Assembly (NCBI GenBank): GCA_016719885.1
Contig: JADJYF010000008.1
Location: 186,001-250,000 of the forward strand
Source: Pseudomonadota bacterium
Lineage (GTDB): Bacteria > Pseudomonadota > Gammaproteobacteria > Ga0077536
Length of the DNA: 64,000 nt
Direction of reading: 5' to 3'
The position numbers and the translations under genes are program-made. Below the pieces are notes generated by a model. It was not told the DNA's origin. It saw only the letters and a program-made list of their open reading frames with translations, and did not search any database. This document shows, one piece after another, positions 41,273 through 53,811 of the stretch (positions are counted from its first letter, which is position 1; every line of letters begins with the position of its first letter).

Positions 41273-42481
41273 TCAGATCACGCCTTCGTCGCGCAGCCGC
41301 GCCAGGGTCTCGGCATCGAGGCCCAGGCGTTGGCGGTAGACCTCGTCGTTGTGCTGACCGAGATCGGGGCCGAGGCTCTTGAGGCGCCCCGGCGTCGCCG
41401 ACAGGCGCGGCCCCACGTTCGGCACCACCACCTCGCCGACGCGCTCGTCGCTGACGTGCAAGAGGCTGCCGCGCGCGGCGATGTGCGGATCGGCGAAGAT
41501 GTCGGCGATGCTGTTGACCGGACCGGCCGGCACCTCGCCGGCCAGGCAGCGCGCCATCACTTCATCGCGATCGAGTCCTGCCATCCAGTCGGCGACGATG
41601 CCGTTGACCTCGGCGCGTGCCGCCACGCGCTGCGCGGTGTACATGAAGCGATCAGGGGCGACGAGGTCGGGCCGCTGCATGACGGCGGCGAGGCGCGCGA
41701 ACATCTTGTCGCTGGAACAGGCCAACGCCACCCACTGGCCGTCGCGGGTCTGGTAATGGCTGTGCGGCACGGCGTTGACGGTGTCGGCGCCCATGCGTTC
41801 GCGCACGAAGCCCGAACGCGCGTAGGCCGGCGCCAGTTCATCGAGCATGCGCAACACGCCTTCGTAGAGCGCCACGTCGACGCTCTGGCCGATGCCGTGG
41901 CGTTGGCGCGCGATGTAGGCCAGCAGGGCGCCGAACGCGGCATACAGGCCGGAAATGTAATCGGCCAGCGAAGTTGATCCCGGCGTCACCGGCGGGCCGT
42001 CGGCTTCGCCGGCGAGATAGGCCAGGCCCGAGTAGGCATGGGCGATGCGCGCATAGCCCGGCCGATCGCGATAGGGCCCGTCCTGGCCATAGGCGGAAAT
42101 GCGCACCAGGATCAGATCGGGCTTGATGGCGGTGAGCACCTCGGGCCCGAGCCCCCAGCGTTCCAGGGTGCCGGGCCGGAAGTTCTCGACCAGGATGTCG
42201 CAGTCGGCGACCAGGCGTTTGAACAATTCGACGCCCCGCGCCTTGCGCAGATCGAGCGTGACCGATTGCTTGTTGCGCCCGTCATTCAGCCAATTGAGGC
42301 TGGCGCCGCTCTCGGTCATGGTGCCGAAACGACGAAACGGATCGCCGCCATCGGGCATCTCGACTTTCAGCACGTCGGCGCCGAAATCACCGAGCAGCGC
42401 CGCGCAGAACGGCGCCGCCAGCATGGTCGCGATGTCGAGCACGCGCACACCGGCGAGGGGTAGAAGCGAAGGCGCGTTCAT
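41273..42481 (-). CDS. Family III CoA-transferase (CaiB/BaiF)
   Basis: This 402-residue protein begins LAGVRVLDIATMLAAPFCA and has GADVLKVEMPDGGDP, KQSVTLDLRKARG, NFRPGTLERWGL and RISAYGQDGPYRDRPG. The probable catalytic Asp is in SLADYISGLYA. It belongs to a different subgroup from the copy at 20357. ATG at 42481 is preferred over the upstream TTG at 42493. It is convergent with the selenoprotein gene, 16 bp apart. The acyl substrate is unknown. Confidence 0.88.
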   Translation of the reverse strand: MNAPSLLPLAGVRVLDIATMLAAPFCAALLGDFGADVLKVEMPDGGDPFRRFGTMTESGASLNWLNDGRNKQSVTLDLRKARGVELFKRLVADCDILVENFRPGTLERWGLGPEVLTAIKPDLILVRISAYGQDGPYRDRPGYARIAHAYSGLAYLAGEADGPPVTPGSTSLADYISGLYAAFGALLAYIARQRHGIGQSVDVALYEGVLRMLDELAPAYARSGFVRERMGADTVNAVPHSHYQTRDGQWVALACSSDKMFARLAAVMQRPDLVAPDRFMYTAQRVAARAEVNGIVADWMAGLDRDEVMARCLAGEVPAGPVNSIADIFADPHIAARGSLLHVSDERVGEVVVPNVGPRLSATPGRLKSLGPDLGQHNDEVYRQRLGLDAETLARLRDEGVI

Positions 42482-42600
42482 GCTGGATGCCAACCCGCGA
42501 TTGTGACGGGCGCATTGTCGCCGACCGCCGCGACCCAGGCGAGGGACGCAGGCGGCCGGGCGCCGTCACGGCACGGACGGCGCACCGCCTGCCGCACGGC

Positions 42601-45600
42601 TCAACTGATGTCGCGCGTGACCTCGAGATCGACCAGCAGCTGCGCAGCGCTGCCGGTCACCGTGTAGGACGCGTAGGACGACCCATCGACCAACACGTTG
42701 CTGCCCTGCACCCAACCCTGACCGCTGGCATGCACGGTGTCGCCAGCGTTGCCGTCGAGCAACAGCTGCAGGGTCTGGCCAGCCACGAACGCGCCGCCGT
42801 GGTCCGGCAGTGCCAGCACGTCGTGGACATTGAGCGTGACGACGTTGTTGCCGCTGCCCGTCATGTCGATGCGTTCGATGCCGCCCACGCGGAAATCGGC
42901 AACGGTGGTGAGATCGAGCGTGATGCCGCTGCCGTCGATGCGCAGCGTGTCGACCCCGCTGCCACCGTCGACCTGGTGCAACTCGGCGTCCCACACCAAG
43001 GTGTCGTCGCCCGCGCCGCCCTTCAGCACGTCTTCGCCGCCGGCGCCGTCCAAGGTGTCGTCACCCTGGCCGCCGACCATGACTTCGTCGGCACCGGTGC
43101 CGGTCAGACTGTCGACCGCGCTGCTGCCCTGCACATCGGTGCTGCCGGTGAAATCACGCCCGAACAGCACGTAACTGGAACCGCCCTGCGCGGCGCCGAC
43201 CGGGTCGGCCTGCGATGCACCGATGATGAGGTCGTCATAACCGTCACCATCGATGTCGCCCGCCCCGGCGACCGCGATACCGCTGAAGTCATAGGCCGCC
43301 ACGCCGTTCAAACGCAGGCCGGTGGCACCGGTCAGGGTGTCGAGATTGATGTGCGCATCGAAACCGCTGGCCTTGCCGAACAGGAGATAGGTGCTGCCCG
43401 ATTCGTTGCCGTTGACGTCGGCGCCACGCGCGCCGACCAGGATGTCATCGTAGCCGTCACCGTTGACGTCGCCGGCGGCGCTCACGGCGATGCTGGAGAA
43501 ATCCGAAGCGGCGCCGCCCTCGATCGTGAAGCCCTTGCTGACGTCCTGGTCCAGGGTGCTCAGGTCGATGCCCGCGCCGAACGAGGCGCTGGTGCCGAAC
43601 ACCACGTGGGTGGCGCCGGAATCGCTGCCATTCGGATCAGCGCCGACCGCGCCAATCAGCATGTCGTCGAAGCCGTCGCCGTTCACGTCGCCGGCATTGC
43701 TCACCGAGCGGCCGGCGCGATCGTCGACGGCGGCGCCATCGATGACGAAACCGCTGAGGCCGGTCAGGCTGCTGGAGTCGATGCTGGCGCTAAAGCCGCT
43801 GGCCTTGCCGAATACCACGAAGGTCGAGCCGGAATGGTTGCCATTGGGGTCGGCGAACAAGGCGCCGACCATGAGATCGTCGAAACCATCGCCATTGATG
43901 TCGCCGGCGCCGCTGACCGACAGGCCGGCGTCGTCGCCAGCCGCGCCGTTGATCCTGAAGCCGGTGCTGCCATTGAGCCCGGCGAGGTTCAAGTCAGCCG
44001 CGAAACCGCCGGCCTTGCCGAATACCACGAAGGCCGAGCCGGAATCCGTGCCGTTGGCGTCGTCGCCATAGGCACCGATGACGAGATCCGCGAAGCCGTC
44101 GCCGTTGATGTCACCGGCGGCGCGGACGTCGAAGCCGGCGTAGCTGTCCGCCGGACCGCTCAGGGCAAAGCCGTTGCTGCCATCGAGACTGCTGGCGTCG
44201 AGATTGGCGGCAAAACCGCTGGCCTTGCCGAATACCACGTAGCTGCTGTCGCCCGCGCGGCTGCCCACCAGCACGTCATCGAAACCGTCGCGGTTGATAT
44301 CGCCAATGCCACTGACCGCGCCGCCGGTGGCGTCAGCGGCATTGACGCCGTCGAGGCGGAATCCGTTGTCGCCGTTGAGCGAGCTCAAGGCCAGCGTTGA
44401 ACTGAAGCCACCGGCGGCACCGAACACCACGTAGGCGGCGCCGGAGCTGAGACCGTGGGGATCGGCACCGAAGGCGCCCACCACCAGGTCGTCGAACCCG
44501 TCACCGTTGACGTCACCGGCCGAGCTGACCGCGATGCCACTCTGGTCCACGTTCGCAACGCCATCGATGCGAAAGCCATCGGCGCCGTCGAGCGCCGCCA
44601 GGTTCACGCCGCCCGCCGTCCACACCTGCACGTCACTGTCGATGTCGACACTCAGACCGCCCGCTGAGTAGCGCGTGAAGCCGGTCACCACTTCGCCATC
44701 GTTGGTCCAGCTGCCGGCGAGGTTGACGAGGTCGGCGCTGTCGCCCAGCACCTGCACGTGATGCGGCGCATCGCTCGCCGCGCGCAGGCCTTGCGCATCG
44801 AGCAGCAGGCCGTTGGCAACCGCCGCGCGCAGGTCGAAGACGTCGACGTTGCGCAGTACCGACTGGCCGGTGACGAAGGCGCCGCCATTGCTGCCGAACA
44901 GCAAGGTGTCGCTGCCGCCGCCGCCATCGATGCGCTGCACGCCGTCACGCCAGCTGATGATGTCGTTGCCGGCCCCGCCGCGCACCACGTCGGCGCCACC
45001 GGCGCCGTCGAGGGTGTCGTTGCCGGTACCGCCGATGATGCGCTCGGCGGCGCTGCTGCCGCTCAAGGTATCGTCACCGTCACCGCCGTTCTGATCGGTG
45101 AGGTTGGTGTAGTCGCGACCGAACACCACGTAGCTCGAACCGGACGCGGAACTGTGGAAGTCGGTGCGCGGTGCACTGATCATGAGATCGTCGTAGCCAT
45201 CGCCGTTGACGTCGCCGGCCGCGCTGACGCGGGTGCCGCTGTAGTCGGCCTCGGCCGCGCCTTCGAATCGCCAGCCGCTGAGGCCGGTGAGCGTGGCCAG
45301 CGAGACCGTGCTGGCGAAACCGGCGTTGCTGCCGAACAGGAGATAGGTGGTACCCGAGCTCTCGCCGTGGGGATCGGCGCCGCGCGAGCTGACCAAGAGG
45401 TCGTCGAAGCCGTCGCCGTTGACGTCGCCGGCGGCGCTGACCGCGCTGCCACTGGCATCGGCTGCCGCGGCGCCGTCGAGACGAAACCCGTTGGTGCCGT
45501 TCAGCGCGCCGAGCGAGAGCGTCGCACCGAAGCCTTCGGTCGTGCCGAACACCACGTAGCTCGAGCCCGATATATTGCCGTTCGGATCGGCGCCGTTGGC

Positions 45601-47879
45601 GCCGACGATGAGGTCGCCGATGCCGTCGCCATTGACGTCGCCGGCCGCGCTCAAGGCGATGCCCGCGTAATCGCCGGATGCCACGCCGTCGAGACGGAAG
45701 CCATTGCTGCCCGTCAGGCTGCCGAGCCCGAGATGGTCGGTGAAGCCGGAGGCTTTGCCGAACACCACGTAGGCCGCGCCCGCGACGTCGCCGAGCGCGT
45801 CGGCGAAGCGCGCGCGCACCACCACGTCGTCAAAACCGTCGCCGTTCAGATCGCCGGCGCCGCTCACCACCGCGCCGCTGCCGTGGGAGGCGGCGATGCC
45901 ATCGATGCGGAAACCGTTGGGGCCCGTCAGATCGGCGAGGCTCACGATATCGGTGAAGCCAGAAGCGGCACCGAACACCACGTAGCTCGAGCCGCTGTCC
46001 GCGCCATCGTTGTCGGCACTGTTGGCGCCGATGATCAGATCGCCGAAACCATCGCCATTGACATCGCCGGCAGCGCTGACGCTGATGCCGGCGTTGTCAC
46101 CGGCCGCGACGCCATCGAGGCGCAGGCCGCTGCTGGCAGCGGCCAGGGTGCTGACATCGACATCCGCCGCGAAGGTGTTCTTGCCGTACACCACGTAGCT
46201 GGCGCCCGACGCGGCACCACCGCCGGTAAAGCCCGACGCCCCGATCACGAGATCGGCGAGACCGTCGCCGTTGAAATCGCCGGCGCCGCTGGCCGACACC
46301 GCGAACTGGTCGCTGCCCGCAATGCCGGCGATACGAAAACCGTCGGTGCCGTCCAGGGTGTCGAGCGCGATGCTGGCGGCGAAGCCGCTATCGGCGCCGA
46401 ACACCACGTAGGCCGCGCCTTTCGCGACACCGCCCACGTCCGCCACGGTCGAAGCCACCAGCACGTCGGCGAGCCCGTCACCATTGATGTCGCCGATGCC
46501 GCTGATGGCATAGCCCATCTGGTCGCCGGCCACCGCGCCGTCCAGGCGAAAACCCGTGCTGCCATCCAAGGATTCGAGCGCTATCGCACCGCCGATGAAA
46601 CGGGTCGCCGCCGCTTCGACCTGCAAGGTGGCGCCGGCCAGGGTGTATTGCGTATAGGTCACGCTGTCGATGGTGGTATCAGCGCCCGCCACCCACGCGC
46701 CGCTCACGCTCACGGTGTCGGCGGCATCGCCGCGGATGCGCAGCGTACCGCTGTCGGACAGGGTCGCCACGCGGTTGCCGTCGAGGAACAGCGAACTGAC
46801 GCCGCTGCCGCGGGCATCCAGCACCTCGATATTGCTGGCATTGGCGATGTCGCTGGTATTCAGCAGCAGGCCGCTGCCGTTGAACAGCAAGGTGTCGTTG
46901 CCGGTGCCGCCATCCTGGGTCACGTCGCTCGCGTCATGCACGAGCACATCGTCGCCGCCCGCGCCACGCACGCTGTCGGCGCCCGCGCCGCCGTCGAGTT
47001 GATTGGCGGCGCTGTTGCCGGTGAGCGTGTTCGCGGATGAGTTGCCGGTGCCGTTGATGGCGCTGCTGCCGCTCAGGGTCAGGTGTTCCTGCTGCGCGCC
47101 GAGCGTGTAGGTGACACTGCTGTTGACGGTATCGGTGCCGGCATCGCTGCGCGCGGTGTCGATCTCGGTCGAGACATCGATGAAATAGCTGTCGTCGCCG
47201 GTAAGGCCGATCAGTACGTCGGTGCCAAGCCCGCCGATCAGCACGTCGTTGCCGGCGCCGCCGATCACGGTGTCGTTGCCGGCGCCGCCCTCCACGCGAT
47301 CGTCGCCGCCACCGCCGTCGATGCGATCGTTGCCGAGGCCACCGATGAGCCTGTCCGCACCGGTGCCGGTGCCACCCAGCAGCACGTCGTCGCCAGCGCC
47401 GCCATCGAGCCGGTCATCGCCAGCGCCGCCGTCGAGCTTGTCGTTGCCGAGGCCGCCGAGCATGGTCGTGTCATTGCCGAGGCCACCCAGCAGCACGTCG
47501 TTGCCGGCGCCACCATCGAACTTGTCATTGCCGACACCGCCGTCGAGCTTGTCGTTGCCGAGGCCGCCGAGCAGGACGTCATTGCCGGCGCCGCCCAACA
47601 GCACGTCGTTGCCGGCGCCACCGTCGAGCTTGTCGTTGTCGAGGCCACCGTCGAGCTTGTCGTTGTCGAGGCCGCCGAGCAGGACATCGATGCCGGCGCG
47701 CCCAACAGCAGGTCGTTGCCGGCGCCACCATCGAGCTTGTCGTTGCCGACACCGCCGTCGAGCCTGTCGTTGCCGAGGCCACCGCTCAGGCGATCATTGC
47801 CGGCCAGGCCCAACAGGGTGTCGGCGCTTGCGCTGCCGACCAGCGTGTCGTTCTTGGTGGTGCCTTTTTTCGTTGCCAT
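42601..47879 (-). CDS. Giant RTX and FG-GAP repeat protein, one frameshift near the N-terminus
   Basis: The gene starts MATKKGTTKNDTLVGSASAD and enters calcium-binding RTX nonapeptides (GGxGNDxLDGG). Near 47695-47700 one base is missing relative to the repeat pattern (GGCGCGCCGGC where GGCGGCGCCGGC is expected), after which reading continues in the next frame to 42601. The restored product is about 1,760 residues: N-terminal RTX block, a linker domain, seven FG-GAP (integrin-type GDVNGDGFDDL) repeats, an RTX/linker segment, seven more FG-GAP repeats and a final RTX/linker segment. It is a large Ca2+-binding, probably type I secreted or surface protein. No HlyB/HlyD/TolC genes are adjacent. 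The shift may be slipped-strand variation, decay or a sequence error. Confidence 0.82.
47245..47850 (-). repeat. DNA repeats encoding RTX nonapeptides
   Basis: Over about 600 bp the sequence is a near-perfect tandem of 27-bp (9-codon) units, often in 54-bp higher-order copies (LDGG-GND / LLGG-GND alternation). Identity between units is high enough for slippage, and the frameshift of the host gene lies inside this tract. Confidence 0.8.
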
Positions 47880-48149
47880 GACGCTCGCCCTCAGCCTGCT
47901 GTACTTCCCAGGCCCCGGAATCTATCCGTTCGGCGCGCGGGCAACCAGACTTGCTCCACACACTGAGACCTCGGTAACAATTCTCAACACGGTGCGGGGC
48001 AGGCCGGCCGCGATCGCAAAAAAACGTGGAGCGCACGGCCGGCGGGAACTCGGCGCGCGGGCGTGCGATGATCGCCGCCCTGACTGTCGCCCGGCGCCTG
48101 CGCCCCGCCGCGCGCATGGCTCGTTTCCCGCGCGAGGTCCCGTCCCTGC

Positions 48150-49513
<1,364 letters not shown>

Positions 49514-49517
<4 letters not shown>

Positions 49518-50806
49518 GCGCCGCCTTCGAGCAACTCGGTCTCCACGCCGCCGCACTGCGCGCGCTTGCCGCGCGTGGCTACGCGAGGCCGACCGCGGTG
49601 CAGTGCGCGGCCATTCCGGCGGTGCTGGCCGGTCGCGACGTGTGGGCCCAGGCCCAGACCGGCTCGGGCAAGACCGCGGCCTTCGCCCTGCCCATCCTGC
49701 AGCGCTGCGCGCAGTTGCCCCCCGGCGCCGCCCTGCAGGCACTGGTGCTGGTGCCCACCCGCGAACTCGCGCAGCAGGTGGCGACGGTGTGCGCGGACTT
49801 CGCCCGCCACGCGACGCGTGACTTGAAAGTGGTCGCGGCCTTCGGCGGCGTGTCCATCAATCCGCAGATGATGGCGCTGCGCGGCGGCGCCGACCTGCTG
49901 GTGGCAACCCCAGGACGACTGCTCGATCTCGTCGACCACAATGCCGTGCGTCTGCATGACGTGCACACCCTGGTGCTGGACGAAGCCGATCGCCTGTTCG
50001 ACCTCGGGTTTGCCGAGGAATTGACGCGCGTGCTCGAACACCTGCCGGCGCGGCGCCAGAACCTGTTGTTCTCGGCGACCTTCCCCGAGGCGGTGCACGC
50101 GCTGGCCGCGCGGCTGCTGCATGCGCCGCTGCGCATCGACGTGCCGGACAGCGGCGACACCACGCCGCGCATCACGCAGCGCGCCATCGCCGTCGATCGC
50201 GCACGGCGCACCGCGCTGCTGCGCCATCTCATCGCCAGCGAAGGCTGGCAGCGCACGCTGGTGTTCACCGCCACCCGTTACAGTACCGAGCACGTGGCCG
50301 ACAAGCTGCGACGCGCCGGTCTCAACGCCGCCGCCCTGCATGGCGAACTCGGCCAGGGCGCGCGCGCGCAGGCGCTGGAAGATTTCAAGCGCGGACGCGT
50401 GAACGTGCTGGTCGCGACCGATCTCGCGGCGCGCGGCATCGACATCGTCGAGCTGCCGGCGGTGGTCAATTACGATCTGCCGCGCTCCACCGACGATTAC
50501 CTGCATCGCATCGGCCGCACCGGCCGCGCCGGCGCCAGCGGCGTGGCGGTGAGCCTGGTGTCGGCCGACAACGCCGCGCATTTCGCCCTGATAGAAAAGC
50601 GCCACGCCTTGCAGCTGCCGCGCGAAATCATCGCCGGCTTCGAACCGACCGACAGCCCGCCGCCGGCAACGCCGGGCAGCGGCGGCATCAAGGGCAAGCG
50701 GCGCAGCAAGAAGGACAAGCTGCGCGAAGCGGCGGCGCACGCGGGTCAGGATGAAACGGAATCAGCGCGGCCCTTCGTCTGGCCCAAGCCGCCACGCCCC
50801 CTGTAG
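49514..50806 (+). CDS. DEAD-box RNA helicase (RhlE-like)
   Basis: This 430-residue DEAD-box helicase starts with GTG overlapping the dbpA stop. It has AQTGSGKT, PTRELAQQV, GGVSINPQMMALRGGADLL-type motif Ib, LDEADRLFDLGF, FSATF and HRIGRTGRAGASG. The short basic tail KGKRRSKKDK replaces the DbpA domain and places it in the RhlE group. Translational coupling of two DEAD-box genes suggests joint work in ribosome assembly or RNA turnover. Its TAG stop lies in the first bases of a REPIN. Confidence 0.88.
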
Positions 50807-50887
50807 GTGCGAATTCATTCGCACATTCGGTTGCCAGGCAAGCGCATGGCCGCGCGATTCGATGTGCGAATGAATTCGCACCTACAG
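50801..50887. repeat. REPIN: two GTGCGAAT elements in inverted orientation
   Basis: Arms 50801-50826 and 50862-50887 are exact 26-bp reverse complements, each containing its own internal palindrome (50807-50824 and 50864-50881), with a 35-bp spacer. The arms begin and end CTGTAG/CTACAG. This is the clearest REP doublet in the window and could fold into a large cruciform. The stop codon of the helicase gene is within the left arm. Confidence 0.92.
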
Positions 50888-50996
50888 GGCCCTGCTGCCA
50901 GGACGCCCGGGCTGCGCCGCTTGCGGCGCGCGGGGCCCGCTCTTATCTTTGCTCTTCATCTCCATTCACAACCGCCCAGGCGCCGAGGAAACGACG

Positions 50997-52091
50997 ATGG
51001 AAGTAGGTTTGCAATTCATCTTTCAGAACACCCACGCCGGCTTGTCCGATGCCGACATGATGCGCAAGGAAACCGAGGTCGCGCTGCTGGCCGAGGAAGT
51101 GGGCATGGATTTCGTGCTGCTGCCCGAGCATCACTTCGACCCGGCTTACTCGATGATGCCTGACAACATGCAATGGCTGGCCTACATCGCCGGCCGCACT
51201 CAACGCATGAAGATCGGTACCGGCGCCATCATCCTGCCCTGGCACGAGAACCCGACGCGTGTCGCCGAGAAGATCACGCTGTTGCAGATCCTGCTCGGCG
51301 ATCGCTTCATCCTCGGTTTCGGTCGCGGCCTCGCCAAGGAGGAGTACCGCGCCTTCGGTATCGACATGGGCACCTCGCGCGAGCGCTTCGACCAGGCCGC
51401 CGAAATCATTCTCGACATCCTCGATACCGGCGTCGCCGAATACGACACGCCGTTCTTCAAGCAGTCACGCACTCACGTCACGCCCAAGCCCGAACATGGC
51501 TATCGCGATCGTGAATTCCTGTCGGTGGCGATGACGCCGGAATCGGGCGTGGCGGCGGCCAACCTCGGCGCCACCATGATGTCCTTCGTGCAGCTGCCGT
51601 GGGCGCAGCATCACGCCGCGGTGGAAGCCTGGCGCGCGCGCTTTCGCGACGTGCATCCGAACAAGCCGCTGGGCGCGCCGGCGTTCTCCGACTTCACCTA
51701 TTGCCACGAAGATCCCAAGGTCGCCGAACAGGTCGCGCGCCAGTACCTGTCGAAGTACTACGCGAGCGTCATTCGCCATTACGACTTCGATGGCTCGCAC
51801 TGGGGCGAGACCAAGGGCTATGGCGCCTACCAGGCCGGCGCCGCCGCCATCAAGGAAGTGGGCCTGGACGCAGCCTGCGAAGCGTTCGTGCAGAGCCAGG
51901 CCTGGGGCACGCCCGAGCAGATCGTCGAGAAGTGGGCCAAGCGTGTCGAAATGACCGGCGAGCTCAGGCCCGCCATGGCGGTGTCCTATGCCGGCATGCC
52001 GTTCGACATGGTCAAGGACAGCCTGCGCCTGATCGGCGCCAAGGTCGCGCCGCAGTTGCGCAAATTGGGCGGGCAACGCAAGGCGGCGTAG
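50997..52091 (+). CDS. LLM-class flavin-dependent oxidoreductase
   Basis: This 364-residue luciferase-like TIM-barrel protein of the FMN monooxygenase branch has MEVGLQFIFQNTH, FVLLPEHHF (the HH pair near the active site), IGTGAIILPWHENPTRVAE and FILGFGRGLAKEEY. It is likely a two-component monooxygenase needing reduced flavin from elsewhere. It belongs to the same superfamily as the pseudogene at 21647 and the gene at 24882. The substrate is unknown. Confidence 0.85.
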   Translation: MEVGLQFIFQNTHAGLSDADMMRKETEVALLAEEVGMDFVLLPEHHFDPAYSMMPDNMQWLAYIAGRTQRMKIGTGAIILPWHENPTRVAEKITLLQILLGDRFILGFGRGLAKEEYRAFGIDMGTSRERFDQAAEIILDILDTGVAEYDTPFFKQSRTHVTPKPEHGYRDREFLSVAMTPESGVAAANLGATMMSFVQLPWAQHHAAVEAWRARFRDVHPNKPLGAPAFSDFTYCHEDPKVAEQVARQYLSKYYASVIRHYDFDGSHWGETKGYGAYQAGAAAIKEVGLDAACEAFVQSQAWGTPEQIVEKWAKRVEMTGELRPAMAVSYAGMPFDMVKDSLRLIGAKVAPQLRKLGGQRKAA

Positions 52092-52121
52092 AGCGAGAGA
52101 GCCGGGCACCAGCCGCATGCG

Positions 52122-52194
52122 GGTCAGACTCAGTCGTGCTTTGAATTGACTGGTGCTCCGGCCACGAAGGTCAGACTGGAGTCTGACCCACACG
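52122..52194. repeat. GTCAGACT-type REP-like palindrome plus decayed copy
   Basis: 52171-52188 is GTCAGACT, GG, AGTCTGAC, a variant of the GTCAGGCT element, flanked by CCCACA. A decayed copy (GGGTCAGACTCAGT) begins at 52122. They separate the convergent oxidoreductase and VPxP-CTERM genes. Confidence 0.75.
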
Positions 52195-52200
52195 CTATGC

Positions 52201-53622
52201 TCAGGCCACCTTGCGGCGCTTGAGCCCCACCATCCCGCACAGCGCCGAACCGAACATCCATACCGCCGCCGGCACCGGCACCGGCGCAGCGGTCAGTTCC
52301 ATCAGGCGGTCATTGCCGCTGGACGGGTGCTGGATGTTGACCCAGGCGCGGTTGGGGTTCTGCGGGTCGAAATAAAGGCCCGTGAACTCCGAACCCTGCA
52401 CGCCGTTCGACGCCCAACGCGCCAGGCCTTCACCGGCGTCGGCGAGATCGCCATCGTGGTTGATGTCCTTGGCGAACCAGATATCGTCGTCGACGCCGCC
52501 GTTGCGGTCTTCGATGATGTAGATGTTGCCTTCGGCGTCGACGGCGAGGTTGTCGGGACTGCGCAAGCCCGCGCCCACCGCCTGGCCGGTGCCGAGATCG
52601 ATGGTGTTCACATCGGCGAACAGGCTCATGCTGTTGGTGGTGATGTTGTACGCGTAGATCTCGTTGGTGGTGGTGGTGGTCATGTACAGCAGTTCATCAC
52701 CGTTGGCGGCATGGGCAATCTGCAGGTCTTCCGGCCGCTGGTAGCTCGTGCCCTTGAAGGCCGCGACGTTGGCCGACGCGCGACCGTCGACGGATTCCAC
52801 ACCGTTGATGTCGACCAAGGTGGCCGCGCCCGCCAGCGCCGCACCGGTGTTGTCGGTGAAGGCGACGAACTGGCCGGCGCCCGTCGCATTGGCAAGCGAG
52901 CCGTCACCCACGCGCAGGACCGAGTTCACACCACCGGCGAAATAGTCGTCGCCAACGCCGGCCGCCGATTCGAAGCGATACAGCGCACCACCGTTGGTTT
53001 CGTCGATGTAGTACATGCGGCCCAGCGAGTCGAACTGCAGGCCCTCGTGGGAGACGCGTGCCACCGCGTTGCGGTGCACGATGTCGACCGTGCCGGTCGG
53101 CTTCAAGGGATTGGTCACTTCGAACAGGCGGCCGTAGCCACTGGTGTTGCCGGTCACGCCGGTGTCGGCATTGCCGGACCACGACTCTTCGGCCGTGACA
53201 TAGGTGCCCCACGGCGTCCAGTAGGACGCGTCGAACGCGACATGGCCACCCACCGCCGGGCTGCGCCAGATGGTGCTGGTGGTGTTGGTCTGAAGGTCGA
53301 CGCGCATGATGCCGGCCTGCCCGCTCTCGAACGGTGCGAACAGGTAGCGGCCGGCGTCGGGACCACTCTCGTTGGTGGTAATCATGTCCCAGGCGCCGCT
53401 GTCGAACTGACCGAGACCCAGGCGCACGTTGCGCTCGGCGACGGTCTTCTGCGCGAACTGGGCGCTGGACAAGGTGATGGGCGTCGACTCTCCGGCGACC
53501 GGCAGCGGCCCGGCCGAGGCGGTCAGCGGCGTGAAATTATCGAACTCCGTGTTGACCGCGAAGGCCTGCGACGAGGCCAGAGCGGCCGCGATGGCGAGCG
53601 CCATGGACGTGGGTTTGAACAT
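52201..53622 (-). CDS. PhoX-like (DUF839) secreted protein with VPxP-CTERM
   Basis: This 473-residue protein has a signal peptide (ASSQAFA), a beta-propeller of the DUF839/PhoX type (AEESWSGNAD, SHEGLQFDSLGRMYYIDE, SPDNLAVDAEGNIYIIED) and a C-terminal anchor VPVPAAVWMFGSALCG with LKRRK. PhoX enzymes are Ca/Fe phosphatases. Here several acidic and Glu motifs remain, but activity is uncertain. The sorting motif implies surface display or processing. GGAGG lies 11 bases before the ATG. Confidence 0.85.
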   Translation of the reverse strand: MFKPTSMALAIAAALASSQAFAVNTEFDNFTPLTASAGPLPVAGESTPITLSSAQFAQKTVAERNVRLGLGQFDSGAWDMITTNESGPDAGRYLFAPFESGQAGIMRVDLQTNTTSTIWRSPAVGGHVAFDASYWTPWGTYVTAEESWSGNADTGVTGNTSGYGRLFEVTNPLKPTGTVDIVHRNAVARVSHEGLQFDSLGRMYYIDETNGGALYRFESAAGVGDDYFAGGVNSVLRVGDGSLANATGAGQFVAFTDNTGAALAGAATLVDINGVESVDGRASANVAAFKGTSYQRPEDLQIAHAANGDELLYMTTTTTNEIYAYNITTNSMSLFADVNTIDLGTGQAVGAGLRSPDNLAVDAEGNIYIIEDRNGGVDDDIWFAKDINHDGDLADAGEGLARWASNGVQGSEFTGLYFDPQNPNRAWVNIQHPSSGNDRLMELTAAPVPVPAAVWMFGSALCGMVGLKRRKVA

Positions 53623-53811
53623 CGAAACTATCCTCCACTGGATTTGCAAAACGTGTGTGCAACTCAGCGGCGGAGCGTGGCGCCGCACAGCGCGCCGTGC
53701 TCTCGGGCACGAGTCGTCGGTGTACGGCAGCCGCGTGAGGCCGCTGGCGTGGAGCGAGTGTGGTGGGCGCGTGTTGCGAGGGCTTGACGCGCCGGTGACG
53801 TTAGCGCGGCG

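Noticed and set aside
42487..47040. Very long plus-strand frames opposite the RTX/FG-GAP gene
   Set aside because: They are antisense shadows of a repetitive GC-rich gene; the minus strand carries clear FG-GAP and RTX motifs.
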